Shown here: positions 11,208 through 25,408 of the stretch, one piece after another
How the letters are laid out: the number at the start of each line of letters is the position of its first letter
How positions within the stretch are numbered: position 1 is the first letter of the stretch
Source of the DNA: Botryotinia globosa
Taxonomy: Eukaryota; Ascomycota; Leotiomycetes; Helotiales; Sclerotiniaceae
Direction of reading: 5' to 3'
Assembly (NCBI GenBank): GCA_014898425.1
Contig: RCSZ01000002.1
Span: 1,302,001 to 1,366,000 of the forward strand
DNA: 64,000 nucleotides
Made by a program: the position numbers and the translations under genes
The notes under the pieces: model-generated
The model's input: the letters and a program-made list of their open reading frames with translations, nothing else
The model's database searches: none
Told to the model about the DNA's origin: nothing

Positions 11208-11840
11208 TGAACAAGGGAATTCACTACAAGGGAATTCACTTTAAAGGAATGATTTTAATACAAAGGCAATTATATTAAAAGGATTAAGTAAATGCAAAAG
11301 AGATTAGTTTTTTCAATAGTGTTTATATAAGGTTTATTATTTTTCTATTTAGCTAGTTTTTTAAATAGAATATAATTAGATATATATAATTTATCTTATA
11401 TAAGTATTATATTTTTTATATTCTTTTTGAATCAATATTAGTTAATAATATTATAAATTTAATTAATTATTCAAAAAACTTTTTCAAAACTTCTTATTCT
11501 TACTTTTTCATTTTTATTATAATAATCTAAATAGCTATATATAATATTAGCTTTAAACAAATTGATAAATAATTAGATCAATTTATTTCTAATATTATTA
11601 AAAGTTTTCAATAATATTACTAATATTAATTTATTTCAAAATAATAAATATAAAAATCTAGGAAATATAAAGTTCGAAAAGGAGTTTTGAAATTATTTAT
11701 TTCTAAGTGTTGATATCACTAGGGGATAGTGAAAATAATATAGTACTATGGTTTATACTATTGTAATATTATTTGAGATTCTAAAAGCTAGGATTATGAA
11801 ATATTTATATTATAATACTGAAATATTAATACAAATATTA
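11208..11840 (-). mobile_element. Solo LTR with 5-bp target duplication, itself interrupted
   Basis: The target duplication ATGTA is present at 11,203-11,207 and 11,841-11,845. On the plus strand it starts TGAACAAGGGAATTCACT and ends in TA (CA before RIP). It matches 34,243-34,486 in reverse orientation. The LTR parts are 11,208-11,331 and 11,708-11,840, separated by a 372-bp insertion. In the minus direction a TATA-like CTTATATAAACAC lies after the T...CCTAGTGATATCAACA segment, so I take the minus strand as sense. A 15-bp word (ACAAGGGAATTCACT) is duplicated near the start. Confidence 0.72.
11332..11703. mobile_element. 372-bp insertion within the solo LTR, type unknown
   Basis: The copy of this LTR at 34,243-34,486 runs straight from TTATATAAG into TGTTGGTATC. 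Here 372 bp of AT-rich sequence sits between these points, bordered by TAAG on each side (11,328-11,331 and 11,704-11,707). No inverted termini or coding motif was seen. It might be a small LTR or SINE-like element. Confidence 0.5.
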
Positions 11841-11845
11841 ATGTA

Positions 11846-12574
11846 ATTATATAATCCTTATTCTGATATTAATAATTCTTTAAAATTATTAGATTATATT
11901 CTTTTGATTAATATCTCTTTATTTATATAATTACTTATTCTCTTAATCTCTTTTAATTTATTTTAGAATTTTAATCTTTATTATATTATTATAAATTAAA
12001 TTCTTTAAAATTTAATATAATTCAGATTTAGTTATTATATTAATTGGATTAGATTTTTTATTAATTTATTTGATTTTTATAATTTCTTGATTTTTATATA
12101 TCTTTTAAATAATTGTTATATTAATTATAAATCTTTTTTTGTTAATAATTTTGAGTTTTATAATATAATTATAAAATGATTTAGAATTGATATATATAAT
12201 TAATAGAATTTTATAATTTGAGAAGATTTTGTTAATTATATTTTCAATTATTATATTAATATCAAATATTAAAATTTTATTATAAAGTTTTAATATTAAT
12301 ATGTTTCTAATAACTTTTTGGTATTTAATAAATAATTAGTAAATAATATTAGTTTTATTATATTTATTTATTAAAATAATAATATATTTAATTTAAAAGA
12401 ATAAATCTTTATTATTAATAAAGAATATATTAATAAATATAATCAATTTGAAAGAATTTTTATTAAATAAAACAAATTGTAATTTTTTTTTTAATTATTA
12501 ATTTACTATTGAATAGATTTGTTAAAAAAATTAATATTCTTTTTTTTTTCGAATTAATGATTTATATAATATAA
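11846..12574. other. AT-rich stretch, no gene seen
   Basis: This stretch lies between the solo LTR and the outer gypsy element. It is heavily AT-rich with no open frame of interest. It may include RIP-mutated continuation of the broken gene upstream, but nothing readable remains. Confidence 0.4.
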
Positions 12575-12579
12575 GATAA

Positions 12580-12740
12580 TGTGAGGACTGTGAACTAGAA
12601 AGAAGTTGTTTTAATGGTTTAGTTATTAATAAAGATTTAAGAGAAAGTTGAAAGCGAGGCTTCCAATTTATATTTGAAAGGATTAACTAAAATAGCTAAT
12701 ATAATCGATTATATATAAAAAGAGTTTATACACCCTCACA
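12580..12740 (-). repeat. 3' LTR of the outer gypsy
   Basis: 161 bp, TGTGAGG...CCTCACA. It pairs with 29,042-29,202. This copy keeps the terminal TGTGAGGACTGTGAACTAG that the other copy has changed to TATAAGAATTACAAACTAG, nearly all by G-to-A and C-to-T changes. Confidence 0.88.
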
Positions 12741-15700
12741 ATTATTCCTATTTTATAAATAAATCCCTGATTATTTTATTAGTAATGAAAAACTAATACT
12801 AAAAAAAAAAAAAAAGAATTACAAAAAACCTTATTAATCAAATCCCAAATTGCCCTTATAGTTATAATATTTTATATCCTAAATTATTATTATAATTATA
12901 ATACTTTATATTCCAAATTGTTTTTATTATTTATAATAATTATGAATTCGCTATTATTAATATTATTATATTAATAATCATTCAATGAAAATCAAGATTC
13001 GATTATAAATAAAACAAAAGAAATTTATTAATTAATTGGAAAAGAATTTTATATATCACTTAGATTTTTTCTAATTATTATTTAAAATCCATTTGATATT
13101 AGATTTTATATTATTGATTTTTAGTGATAGTAATAATAAAGTTTCTTTTTTATTAAATAATAGTTTTTATTTTTATTAATATTATTTAAGATTTAATCTT
13201 TTAATTGAATAGCTAATATATTAATATTATATTTATTATTTTGTAATAATAAATTGAATATTATAATACAAGTTTGGAAAGGTTTGATTAATTTGAAACT
13301 CTTTTTTTCTTTTAATAAATAATATATAATTTCCTTATTTAATTGAATTATATCCTATAATTGATATCAATTGTATAAACAATTCCAGATTAATCATATT
13401 ATAATCTTTATATTGATTACTCTACAAGAATTTATATTCTTTATATTATAATTCATTAATACTTCCCATATATAGTTTCTATAAGTGAATAAATTATTTA
13501 TAACTATCAGATTATCCTATACAAATTTCTGTAATTTATTGATAAAACTTATATACAAAGCCACTCTATTTAAACGAATCTTGATAAAGACCAAAGCTTC
13601 TTATTATAAGTCTTTATAATATAATTTAAAGTTTATAACTTTTAGGATTTTCTTTATTTGCTTTATTAATTTTCTTTCCTTTTATATATACAAATCTATC
13701 TACAAATATTCACAAATTATATTTATATTACTACTGATTTTTTTTAATTTGCTTGATTTTGAATTAAATCTATATACAATATTCTATTAATAAAAAATTT
13801 GTTATAGAAAATCTTACTCTATATTTTCACTACATTATTATACTAATTAATATAAATTATTAATTTTATTATAAAAATACTCAATATTGTTTTCAATTAA
13901 TTCTTTTATAAATTTCAATATAAATTATTCAAATTTGTTATTTAAATATTAGTAATTTAGATTGTTTCTTTTTATAATTATATCTTAATTCTTTAATATA
14001 ATATTATCTATTTCCTAATTTTCTATAATATTATAGATATAATTATTATTGATTTTGTAAGATAATTCTAGATTATTTTCGAGTTTTATCTTAACATTGC
14101 CTTTATTTGATGACTACTCTTATTATTATTTGATATAAACAATTCCTATGAATCCTTCTGATTTATTAAAAGCTAATAAAATAAATCCTTAATATTTAAT
14201 ATATTTCTTATATATTTTATAAATCATTATTCAATTATATTCTAAAAACATTTTTATTATTATATTTTGATCTTTCTAATTTTTTCAATTAAATTCTTTA
14301 TATCCAAATCTAAACAAACTAAAGACTATTACCAATATTTATATTTGCCTATAGTTATTCAACCAAAAGTCTAATTGAAACCAAACCCATATTTTCCTAT
14401 ATATCTTAATAATTGCTTATTTTGTTTTTTTTCAATATTTCTTATTTTCTCTTTTGAAATTTATAATAAATAAATATTTGATTTCTTTCTTTTATACTTT
14501 GATTTGAGTTCAAAATATATATAATAGAGTTGAATTTACTTTTATTTTTAAAATAATATCAAATTTATTTAGATTAATTATATTTATTATTCTATCTTTA
14601 TATTAATTTCTATTTTTAAATAAATAATAATAATAATTTGAATTATAATAAAAAAGCTATTTGATAATTTGTTCTTTTATTTGTAATTTATTATATTATA
14701 ATATTAATTAGAAAATATGGTTTTTTTTTAATAAAATTTTAAATTTGTAAATTAATAATAATAATCAAGGGTTTATTTTTCCATTTCATTATATTAAAAA
14801 GAAAACTACAATTTTTTATTTTATTTTATTTGAAAATAAGATTTACTTTATATATTCTTATTTGTATTATAAATTTTACCCTAATATTTATTAATTATTT
14901 TATATCCCTTATTTTAGGATATATAATTGATATTTACTTTCGATTTAAACAAATTTGAAATTTTTTTTGATAAGTAATTATATTATCAAATCTGAATTAT
15001 AGTTATTAATTAACAAATAATTATAATCTAATATTTATAATATATTTTATAAAATAAGGATTAATTATAATTCTTTCAAATCCTATCGAATTTTCTTTTT
15101 TTAAAAAAATAGAAATAAAATCAATATAATTATTCTTTTGTAATTTTATTTAAAGCAAAAGATTTTCTTTTATAGAATTCCGCAATTTTTCTTTTAAAGT
15201 TTTTTAGATTTTCTAATGATTACTAACTATCCTTATTTTAGAAATAGTTTTTCTAATATATTTAATATTATAGTTTTTTTTAATATTTATATATTCTTAA
15301 ATCTAAGATTCTCTTTACTTTTTATTTTAATACTTTATTTCTATAAATTTTGTTTATAATTATTTCTATTATAAATAATTCTAATATATTTTCAAATTTA
15401 TTTATTCTTTTTATTATTCTATATAATATTAATAAATTTATATAAAAAACATTATAGTATTTATAGAATATTGAAAATTTAATTCGATAATTTTATAAAT
15501 CAATACTTTCGAATACTTTAAAAGATTCTAATTTTTTAGATTTTAACTTTTTATATTTTTAATTTATTATTAAATTTTTATAGAATAATTATATTTGATT
15601 TCTAGTATTGAATAATAATAAGCAATATTTTGTATTATAATATTTTACTTATATATTTTATATATATATCAAATCTTTTATCAATTATTAATATAATTCT

Positions 15701-15889
15701 TTCAATTTCTTTGCTAATTGTTTTATATCTTCTAACCTCTTATCCATAATTATAATAATCTAAAATAATAAGATATTTTTTCTATTTACCTCAAAAAATA
15801 ATAATTTGATATTTAAAACAAAAATCGAATTATTTATATATTACACCAAATATAATAAATCTATCTAATTATTTTATTTATAATTGATA

Positions 15890-16040
15890 TATATTCTAAA
15901 ATATATTTCTATAATTTGATTTAATTTTTCAATTAAATTATCTATTTGTAAATAAAATACTATAAACAATTTTCGGATTATATCTAAATACTTTATAAAT
16001 ATTATTCAGAATACGCTTATAAATAAATCTATTTTATTTA
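15890..16040 (-). pseudogene. gypsy integrase core fragment
   Basis: On the minus strand the sequence reads YKVFRYNPKIVYSILFTNR and then, across stops, FN.KIKSN. This corresponds to the ...STAYHPQTDGQTERxNQ segment holding the catalytic Glu region of gypsy integrases, with Asp now Asn. The match is by eye over a short, mutated stretch. Confidence 0.5.
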
Positions 16041-17539
16041 TAATAATGGAATTTGATATTCTATATTCTATGAATATCTTTTTTAAAAAAAAGTAAATAA
16101 ATTGAATTGATATTATATTCTTTTTGTATAATAGAAACTTTGCCTTTTTTATTATTCTATAAATTATATTTAGTATAATATTATAAATAGAATATAATTA
16201 CATATTTCCTTTTTCCTTATTATTGAAATCTATTTTGGATTTTGATATTAGTAAATCTATAATTAGATTTAATATTATATTTTCTTATAATCTGTTTAGA
16301 ATAGATATTGAAGCTAGTTTTTCAATAATCATTATATATAATAGTTTGTTGCACTAACAAATCAGATATAAGTGTATATAATTTTCGATATTTGTATTTA
16401 TTCCTTATTAATATAATATTCTTTTTATTGTTTTGATTATTCTATTTTTGTTGAAATATTCCATGATTGGAGAGTTATAGAATTCTTTTATTAAGTCTTT
16501 TTATAATATTTTATTTATTAAAATAAATAATCTTATTTTATTATAATATTATAATTTCTTTTTCAAATTGAATTGAATTTCTATTAGATTGGGGTATAAC
16601 TATTAATAATATCGAATTGAATCAATAAAATCTAATTATTATTTTAGATTTTTCTAGGTATTACTTAGATTTTTCTTTAATGTTTTTCTAATTTAAAATG
16701 TAATAAGGATTTCAGCCCTCTCTATATCAATATAGTTCTTATTTATTTCTTATAATTCTTTAAATGTATATAATATATCTTCCTTAATTTCTCTTTTTAT
16801 AATATCTTTAATTAAATATAATATATTAAATTAGTTGTTTGATAATAACAATAAATTTATAATTTATTCTTATAATTTTAAAAGAAATATTAATTCTATT
16901 ATCTTATATTAATAATTTGTTTTTTTTAAAAGATCATCAATAGAATTTATTTTCTTTGATTTATATATAATAATATAATCAATTATTAATAATACTACTA
17001 TTTATTTAACTTGTTTTCTTATAAAGGTTTTAAAAATTATAAAATACTTTAAATTGTTATAATCGGAGATAATAGTTATTTGATATTAAATTCTTTTCAA
17101 AAAATAATATTAATATTTGATGAATTCTATTATTACAAATAATTCTTAATCAAATATTATATAATTCATTTCTATTAGTATTAGTTTTCGGGAATAAAAT
17201 GCAATCGGATATTTATATATATCTTTTTAGATTTATAATAATATTCTATATAATATTTTGATAAATATATTCATTTTCAAAAAACAGATTAATATTATAA
17301 TAAAATAATATAATAATAAAGTTTTAATAAAAACAATTTTGAATATACTAAAAGTTTTTTTATAATCTTTAATCTATTTAAACTTTTTTTCTTCTTTTAT
17401 ATTATTTATTATTGATAATATAATATTATTATAGCTAAATATAAACCGTTTATAGAAATTATAAAACTTTAGAAATAATAATATTTTCTGTATTGATTTT
17501 GGTATTAATTATTCTATAATTAAGCTAATTTTAGTTTAA

Positions 17540-17760
17540 TTTATAACGATTTCTTTATCTGAAATAATATAGCCTAGAAATTCCATTTTTTTATATTAAA
17601 TTAGTATTTTTCGAATTTACAGAATAGTTTTCATTCTAATAGCTTTTTTAAGATTTATTTTATATGAGATTTATAATCTTTTTTATTTTTCGAATAAATT
17701 AAAATATTATTCAAATATATAATAATCGATTTATTAACAAATTCTCATAAATATTAATTG
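17540..17760 (-). pseudogene. gypsy reverse transcriptase palm and connection
   Basis: Minus-strand reading IIYLNNILIYSKN (YLNN at 17,706-17,717) is the YLDDILIYS motif with both Asp codons changed to Asn. It is followed by a decayed helix and then MEFLGYIISDKEI, which fits the conserved VEFLGYxIS segment. The spacing is as in Ty3/gypsy RT. Confidence 0.8.
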
Positions 17761-18199
17761 ATATATATTTGAAAAATGATTAAAATATTATACAAATTAA
17801 ATAATAATATTAGATATTCAAATAATTCAAAATATATATAAAAAATTATTTTCTATTTATTATTTAAATAAATTCTTATTAAATTGTAAGCCCTATATAA
17901 ATCAAGTTTTATAAATACTTTTGTCTTTTCAAAATAATTCAATATCTTTGAAATAAATAAAATAAGATATTGATTTAATATCATATTATTAATTATATTT
18001 CTAAATTCTATATATAAATATAATTCCTTAGTGTTTTTTTAAATACAAATAAAAGTAGTATTTCTACTTTTAATTTTGATAATTTTATAAATTCTAATTT
18101 TGATAATTTTATAAATTCTAATATAAATATTTTTATAATATACTTTCTAAACATTTTAAATTTATATTCGAATAGATTATATAGCAATTCAAATTTTGA

Positions 18200-18451
18200 T
18201 TAATAATCTTTTCGAAAAACAATTTTATAATCAATTCTAGATTTATAAAATAGTAATTTTTCTACTTTTTTTTTATTAAATAATAAAAAGTATTTCGAAT
18301 ATATATGTGGGATTTTTCTAAATACTTTTTGGATAATTATATAATTTATTTTATTATTATTTATAAGTATTAGGAATAATAATGCCATTATAATTATATC
18401 CTTTTCTAATATAATTTCTATTTTTTCAATTACATTATATATAAGATTCAA
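18200..18451 (-). pseudogene. gypsy protease-RT linker fragment (83 codons open)
   Basis: The C-terminal half reads FRKIPHIYSKYFLLFNKKKV, then EKLLFYKSRIDYKIVF. This matches the linker just ahead of RT in gypsy pol (IPxEYxxFxDVFSxxxAxxLPPHRxxDHxI), with LPPHR changed to LLFYKS. It is not a host gene. It lies about 0.5 kb upstream, in sense, of the YLNN motif, as expected. Confidence 0.75.
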
Positions 18452-19549
18452 AAAATCAAATATATTTAATATAATCTATAATTCTAAATTATTATTATTA
18501 AATATTTTGTCTAATCTTCAATTTATTTTCGAATTATATTATTAAAATTATAAAAGTTCGAGTATAATATCGCTTATTTTTAATAATATAATTCTAAATT
18601 TTGATAATATATTATTTTTGATTAATAGATATTCGAAATTGATTTCCTTACAAACTAAAATAAATATTGATTTTAAAATATTTTTATTTATATCTCTGAT
18701 TGATAAATAATATATATTTAATTCTTTATATTAAATTTGTTTTATTATCTTTAAAAAAATAAAATTCGTTATTATAGCAAAATCAATAATTATTTTAAAT
18801 AATATCTTATCTTTGTTTTTGTTTAAATAAATAATAATTATTATTTGAAAAAGATTTTTTATATTTAATAATTGAAGGAAATCTATAATATTCTTATAAT
18901 TATAATATTAATATAATTGATTCTTTATTTCTATTAATAATCTTATATTATATAATCCTAATACTATTAATTACTATAATTCTTTTTCTTATATTAAAAC
19001 TAATATTAATAATATCTTTTTAATTTAATTTGAGTATATTGATTATATAATATTGAATATTTAATATTGGATTATTATTTCTTATATTAAATTTAATAAT
19101 CAATAATTGTATGAATTCTTATCCTCTTTTATAATAATAACCAAGGATTTTTCTAGATTTCTTTTTAATTTAATATAATTTTTTCTAAAATAATTATTCC
19201 CCTTTTGTTTTAACACTCCTATTATTAAAGAAAGCTATCGTTTCCTAATTATTTATTTTCTTTTTTATTAATTGATTGGTTTTTATAATTATTAATCTAA
19301 TAATCTATTTCTCCATATTTGAAATATATTTTGTTTTTTTTATATTTTTTTCTTTATTTTATTAAAATTTCGAAAAATCTTATCTCTTTTCTCTTTTTTT
19401 TATACAAATTGTTACTAGATTTAATTGAATTAGGAATATTATATTATATATTCTTATTTAATTTTCTTTCTTTTTCAAATCTTATTTATTTATTATTGAT
19501 TGGAAACAATTGCTTTTATATATATAAAAAATTCTCTATATTTTGTACT

Positions 19550-19824
19550 TATCAAGGTCACAAGATTATAAATCACGTGAAATCACGTGGCGAAAGACCC
19601 TCAAGCCCCTTTCGTATTATAGACTCCTTCGTTTTAGAATATTTCACGGATCTCTTTTTTTTTCGAGATATCCCAAAGATCTAATCTCTAATCTTGGGTT
19701 TTTATATCAAAATCAATTCATTAAATATAAAATTATATATTTTCAATAATTTTAAAAAAGTAATAAAAAGTTTTATTTCAAAAATATATCTAAAATTGAT
19801 TCATTACTATTTTTTATTTTAACA
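19550..19824 (+). repeat. 5' LTR of the nested chromovirus
   Basis: 275 bp. It starts TATCAAGGTCACAAG (TG changed to TA) and ends TTTTAACA. It still contains ATCACGTGAAATCACGTGG, while the 3' LTR is more mutated at this place. Open frames of 121 and 68 codons across it are chance. Confidence 0.85.
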
Positions 19825-21659
19825 ATTCTTTTCATTCTCTTTTTAAAGCAATCTATTAATTTTAAAAACTTTATTTATCAATCAATTATCAATATTATTA
19901 TAATTTCTATAAAAAGAATTTTTAATGATATTATAAATACAGAATTATATAATACAATTTTATTTCAATTAAATAAAGATACTAATCAATTTTTATAAGA
20001 TATTAGTATCGATATATAAGCAATTCTATTATAATTAACTAATAAAAAGAATATAACTCTAGCCTAATAACTCCAAGAAATATAGGAAAATATGATAATT
20101 ATAAGAGAGATCTATAAAATAGTTATAAATAATATTTTATATATATTAACTCTAATTATCCATAATAGTTTAGTATTTATATTGAATATAATTTACTAAG
20201 ATTTCATTCTTTTTCTAAAAAAACCTTTGAAACTACAAAGATTAAAACAATATAAAGAAAAAGATATTAGAAATATAAAAAACTTTTTCTTTTAAATAAA
20301 GGTTATATTTCAATCCAATAAAGAATATCATTTTGCAATTAACAAAAAGAAAATATATTATATTATTCAATATTTCAAAAAACAATTTCTAGTAATATAA
20401 TATCGATATAAAAACAAATTAATTAATGAATAAATAAACTGAAAAGATTTCAAAGAATATATATATAATATAATCATAAATAAAGAATTCCAATAATAAT
20501 TATTAATTTAGAAAATAATATATACTAAACAAAAAAAGAATGAAATAATAAACACTTTTATTATTTATTTAAAAGAATTAAAAAAAGATATTGATTTAGA
20601 AACGAATAATATTTGAAAGAAGAAACTTTTATCAGAGTTTTTATTTAAAATAATTCGAAGAATAATCGAGTCCTTATAATAACTCAAAATATATAATAAT
20701 TTTATAAAACAAGTTTGTAGATTAGAAAGTATAGATAAATTATATTAAAAATTCAAAGCAAGGAAATTATATTATAATCAAAAATATAATCAATTTTTAA
20801 CTCGGAATAGAAACTTTTATAAATACTTTTATTAAAAAGCTAATAGATCTATAAATATAAAGAATAAAAACTAAGAATCAAATCAATCCTTAAAATATAT
20901 TTTAGATAAAACTAATAGATCCTTTACTCATTTGTTATATATAAATTGTATACAAACAATCTAATATTATTGATATTAATAAAAAGGATATTATATTATT
21001 TATTACTAAAGATTCTGAGTATATAAATATTATAATAAAAGATATAATGAAACTAATTGTTTATAAAACAACGAATCTTTCAAATCTATTTATATAAAAA
21101 ATGTTTAGATTTAATAATGATAATGAGTATTCCATTGATATTAGGTTTTCAAAAGGAAAAATAAATAATATTTATAATTATAGTGATTTTTAATATAGAA
21201 AACAAACTAATAGTACTCTAATGTTTTATTGATTTAGGAGTATAAACTAATATTATTCAATAAAGTAAATATATCGAATAAGATTAGAAACCCTTTTAAA
21301 AAGGAATCCTATTTATATCTACAAATAATATTATAATAATATTATATAGAAACTATATCTTTCTTATTAAAATAAAAAATATTTGAAGAAAATAAAGGAT
21401 TTATATTTATAAATTTATATTAATAGTATTAGATTTATTTCAAATAAATATAATCCTAGGTTTCTTTTGATTATAAAAAATTAATTCTAATATCAATTAA
21501 AAATCGATATTATTTTGATATCAATCTCAAATTGATAATTTAGAGATAATCCTAATAAAAAAGTTTTATAAAGAAATAAAGAATAAAGCTCAAATTTTCG
21601 CAATATTTTCAAAAGATTAAATACTATCCTAAAAAAACAAAGATAATTGTTTGATATTT

Positions 21660-22440
21660 GCACTTTCTTTGTTTATTATTTTTGAAGAATTTAAAAAATA
21701 TAAAAATGTTTTTTCAAAAAACAAGAATAATCTTTTATTCAATTATTACTTGATAAAATATTATATTAATTTCAAATTCGATTTAATACCTTTTTGAAAT
21801 TCAATTTATATTCTATTAAAATAAGAATTTGTAATATTATAAGAATATCTAAATGAATATCAAAAAAAGGAATAGATAAGATAATCTATTAATTTTATAA
21901 AGATATCAATTATATTTATTTTTTTAAAAAAAAAAGATTATTAATTATATATCAATTATAAGAAATTAAATTGAATTACAAAAAAGGATAGAACTCTTTT
22001 GTTTTTTATTAATGAATCCTTAGATTGCTTTTGATAAAGTATTATATTTATTAAATTAAATCTAAGAGATATATATTATTATATTTGTATTTAAATAGAA
22101 AACAAATAGAAAACAATGTTTTATATATAATATAATTAATACAAATATAAAGTAATATTTTTCAATTTGATTAATATTTTAGCTATATTTCAAATATATA
22201 TAAATCAAGTATTAATAGATTTAATAAACAATATCTATATAATATATCTTAATAATATTCTTATTTATTTCAAAAATCGAGTTATATATATAACAAATGT
22301 TCGAAGAATTTTTGTATAGCTTTTTGAATATAAACTTTATATCAAATTAAAAAAATATATCTTTTATATTAATAAAATTGAATTCTTAGGTTTTATTGTT
22401 TCGATTATAAATATAATTATAAAATCTAGCTGGATTTAGA
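21660..22440 (+). pseudogene. chromovirus reverse transcriptase remnant
   Basis: KNVFSKNKNNLLFNYYLIKY is the linker that precedes RT. About 0.45 kb later comes IFQIYINQVLIDL, then IYIIYLNNILIYFKNR, with YLNN at 22,235-22,246 in place of YLDD, and then KIEFLGFIVS. Order and spacing match Ty3/gypsy RT. Several stops interrupt it. Confidence 0.82.
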
Positions 22441-23519
22441 TTATTATTGAGTGGTTTATATCAGATAGTTTGAAAGATATATAAGTGTTTTTTAACTTTG
22501 TGAACTTCTATTATCAATTTATTAGAGTTTATTTAGCAATAGCTTATAGTATAATTATATTAATAAAAAACACCTATAAAAAGAAAATGGTAATAATATT
22601 CAAATAAATAAATAAAATTCAAAAAATATTCAAAATATTAAAAAAAGCTTTTACCTTAGTTTTTATTCTTCGATACTTTAATTTATTATTTTATATAATA
22701 TTTAAAACCAATATATTAATATTTGTATTAGATTATATATTATCTCAATTATTTCTTAAAGAGATTTTAGAAATGCTGATTTAATAATAACATTCTATTA
22801 TATTTTATTCAAAAAAATTAATTTCAATAAAACAATAATATTTTATTTACAATTAAGAGTTATTAATCATATATATTACTTTTATAAAATAATATTATTA
22901 TATAATAGGCAGTTGATATATTATTATAATTATATTGAATTATAATATATTTTAATATTTTATAACAAAGAAAAGTCTAAATAATTAATAAATTAGATAA
23001 ACTGAAGTTTTAGTAGTATATAATTTCGAAATAAAGTATAGAATAGGAAAGCTAAATCTTGCTAATAAATCATTATATTGTTTAAATTATGTAATGAATA
23101 TGAAGGGTATCAATAATATATTGTCTATATTTCAAAATAAATTGAAAAACAGATTAATAATAATAGAATTGTTTTAAAATACTTCTATTGAAAAGATGGA
23201 GTTTTTATATAATATTATAGATCTTTTATAAAGGGAAGGGTATAATTTATTATTCTATGAATAGTTGTATTCACTAGTTGAAACTGATTATAAATAATTA
23301 ATATTTTATTGAATAATTTATATTTTAGTAGAAAACAAAATAGTATTCGAATTAATATTTAAAATAATAAGATCTGTTTTATTATAGCTTTAGTAAAATA
23401 ATAATTTTATGAAAAATAAAGAGTATTTGAATTAAAGATTGTATTCTATTGAAATCGTTTTATTTTGATAAATAGATATCAATAAACTTCTTATATATTA
23501 TAGGAATATCTATATATTA

Positions 23520-24100
23520 TTAAACTCCATTCTAAAAACAGAAATTCTGGAAGTTTATTATAATAATTCTATAAATAGATATTGGGGTATTACAAAGATA
23601 TTTGAAGTCTTAAAATCAAAATACTTCTGGTCTTTAATAAAAAAAGATATTAAAAATTATATTTAGATATATATGATATATTAATAAATTATTATTAAAA
23701 GGTATAAATTATACAATAAATTATAAGCCTTTTTTATACTCTATAGTTTTTGAAAAGAAATAATTATAGATTTTATTATAGATTTATTTCTATTAAAATC
23801 AAGCAAATATATTTATAATATAATTCTAATAATTATAAATAGATTTATAAAATTTATTTAATATATCTTTATAATTAAATTGATTATATTATTAGAATTA
23901 ATATAGATATTAATATAAAGTGTATTCAAAGATTTTAGAGTTTTAAAAAATATTATTTCAAATAGAGGATTATAATTCACAAGCAAATTTTGAAATAGTT
24001 TCCTATTTTATTTAAAAATATAATATAAGCTTTTAATAGTATTTTATTTATAAATCAATGATTAAACAGAAAAACAAAATTAAAATTTGATTTATTATAT
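23520..24100 (+). pseudogene. chromovirus integrase remnant
   Basis: The zinc-binding region reads EVYYNNSINRYWGITKIFEV then LKSKYFWSLIKKDIKNYI (about 23,548-23,665), matching HxxxxxGHxGxxKTxxxLxxxYxWPxM; several ligands are lost. The catalytic core follows with IISNRGL.FTSKFWNSF (SDRG now SNRG) and INDQTEKQN (TDGQTERQN). The D,D,E residues are at least partly destroyed. Confidence 0.8.
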
Positions 24101-24669
24101 TAATTATTATATTAATTATTATCAAAACAATTGAATATTATTATTATTACTTATAGAATTCATATATAATATAATATAGTATAGTATTATAAATATTATT
24201 TTTTTTCAAGTAATATATAAGTTTCTATTTATTTTTAGTTATATCAATAAGAATATTGATATTATAGAGAGAGTTTTAGTTATATATAAACAAATCGTTT
24301 TATTTAATAAAGAAAAAGAGAAACTCAAAGAATTATAGTAAATAGTTATCAATTGTAAAACAAATAAAATAGAAAATATAATCTTATATCAATATAATAT
24401 TAAAGATAAAGTAATATTGAATATTTAAAATATTAAATAATTTTGATTGAAAAAGAAATTTTCAGATAGATTTATAAGCCTTTTTTTAATAATAAATATA
24501 AAAACTAATAATTAAATATACAAATTTAAGTTATTATTAATCTATAGAATTCATAATATCTTTTATGTATTTCTATTAAAACTATAATATAAATAATTAG
24601 ATGTTGTAAATCTATTATTATTGGAAGAAATAGATAATCATTTTAAATATAAAATAAAATGAATTATAA

Positions 24670-24810
24670 TATATAAAAAAAGGGGAAGAGGTTTTCAATA
24701 TTTAATTCAATAAAAGGATTATTAGTTAGTGGAAGATATATGAAAAGCTTTTTGCAATTTCAATAATATAAAAAAAGTATTAAAAGAATATAACAAAAAA
24801 GAAGAATTAT
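24670..24810 (+). pseudogene. Chromodomain at the C-terminus of the integrase
   Basis: The reading is KKRGRGFQYLIQ.KDY.LVEDI then KAFCNFNNIKKVLKEYNKKE, with stops at former Trp or Gln codons. This fits the chromodomain pattern ...xYLVKWKGYxxxxxTWEPxxNLxNAxxxLxEYxxx. In chromoviruses this domain is thought to steer integration by binding modified histone tails. The aromatic WKGY/TWEP positions are disrupted here. Confidence 0.75.
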
Positions 24811-25408
24811 TAATATAGAATTCAAAAAAAAAGAAAATTATAATATAATAGAATTCTATCTAATATCTAATGGCAAGCTATCTCTTTTTCAAAGTTGAAT
24901 TTGCCTTTTTTTTCTTTATAATTGCTTACCTTAATAAAAACAGGGATACAATCTTTTAGATATTAATATATTATAAGTTATTATTAGGTGTACTAATTTC
25001 TATTATTGTTTTTTATATATCTTTAATATTAATTCATAAATCTCAGGATTAATATTAGTAGAATCCTTATTAAAATTAGATTTATAAGATTAATACTAAG
25101 CTTTTTATAATACTTTATCCTTTATAAAAGTTCTTTTTGAGTTAATATATAAATAATGCTAAGGAACTATTATTATATTAATACAACTAAAGAATTCTAT
25201 AATAGAATTAGATCTTTAATATTATTACTTTAGAAAATTCAATAAAAAAAAAAGGATATTCAAAATCAATAGTATCTATTTTATTATTATTATATATTTC
25301 CTTTATAATTAACAAAATAATTTTATTTTTAATTATATTTATATTATTATTTTTGGAATTCTGAGAGTCTTTTTTTTTAATATCACTATTATACTAATTC
25401 AGCGATAA

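Noticed and set aside
19319..19749. Open frames of 121 and 68 codons as a gene
   Set aside because: They cross the border of the nested chromovirus LTR at 19,550 and consist of AT-rich sequence plus LTR.
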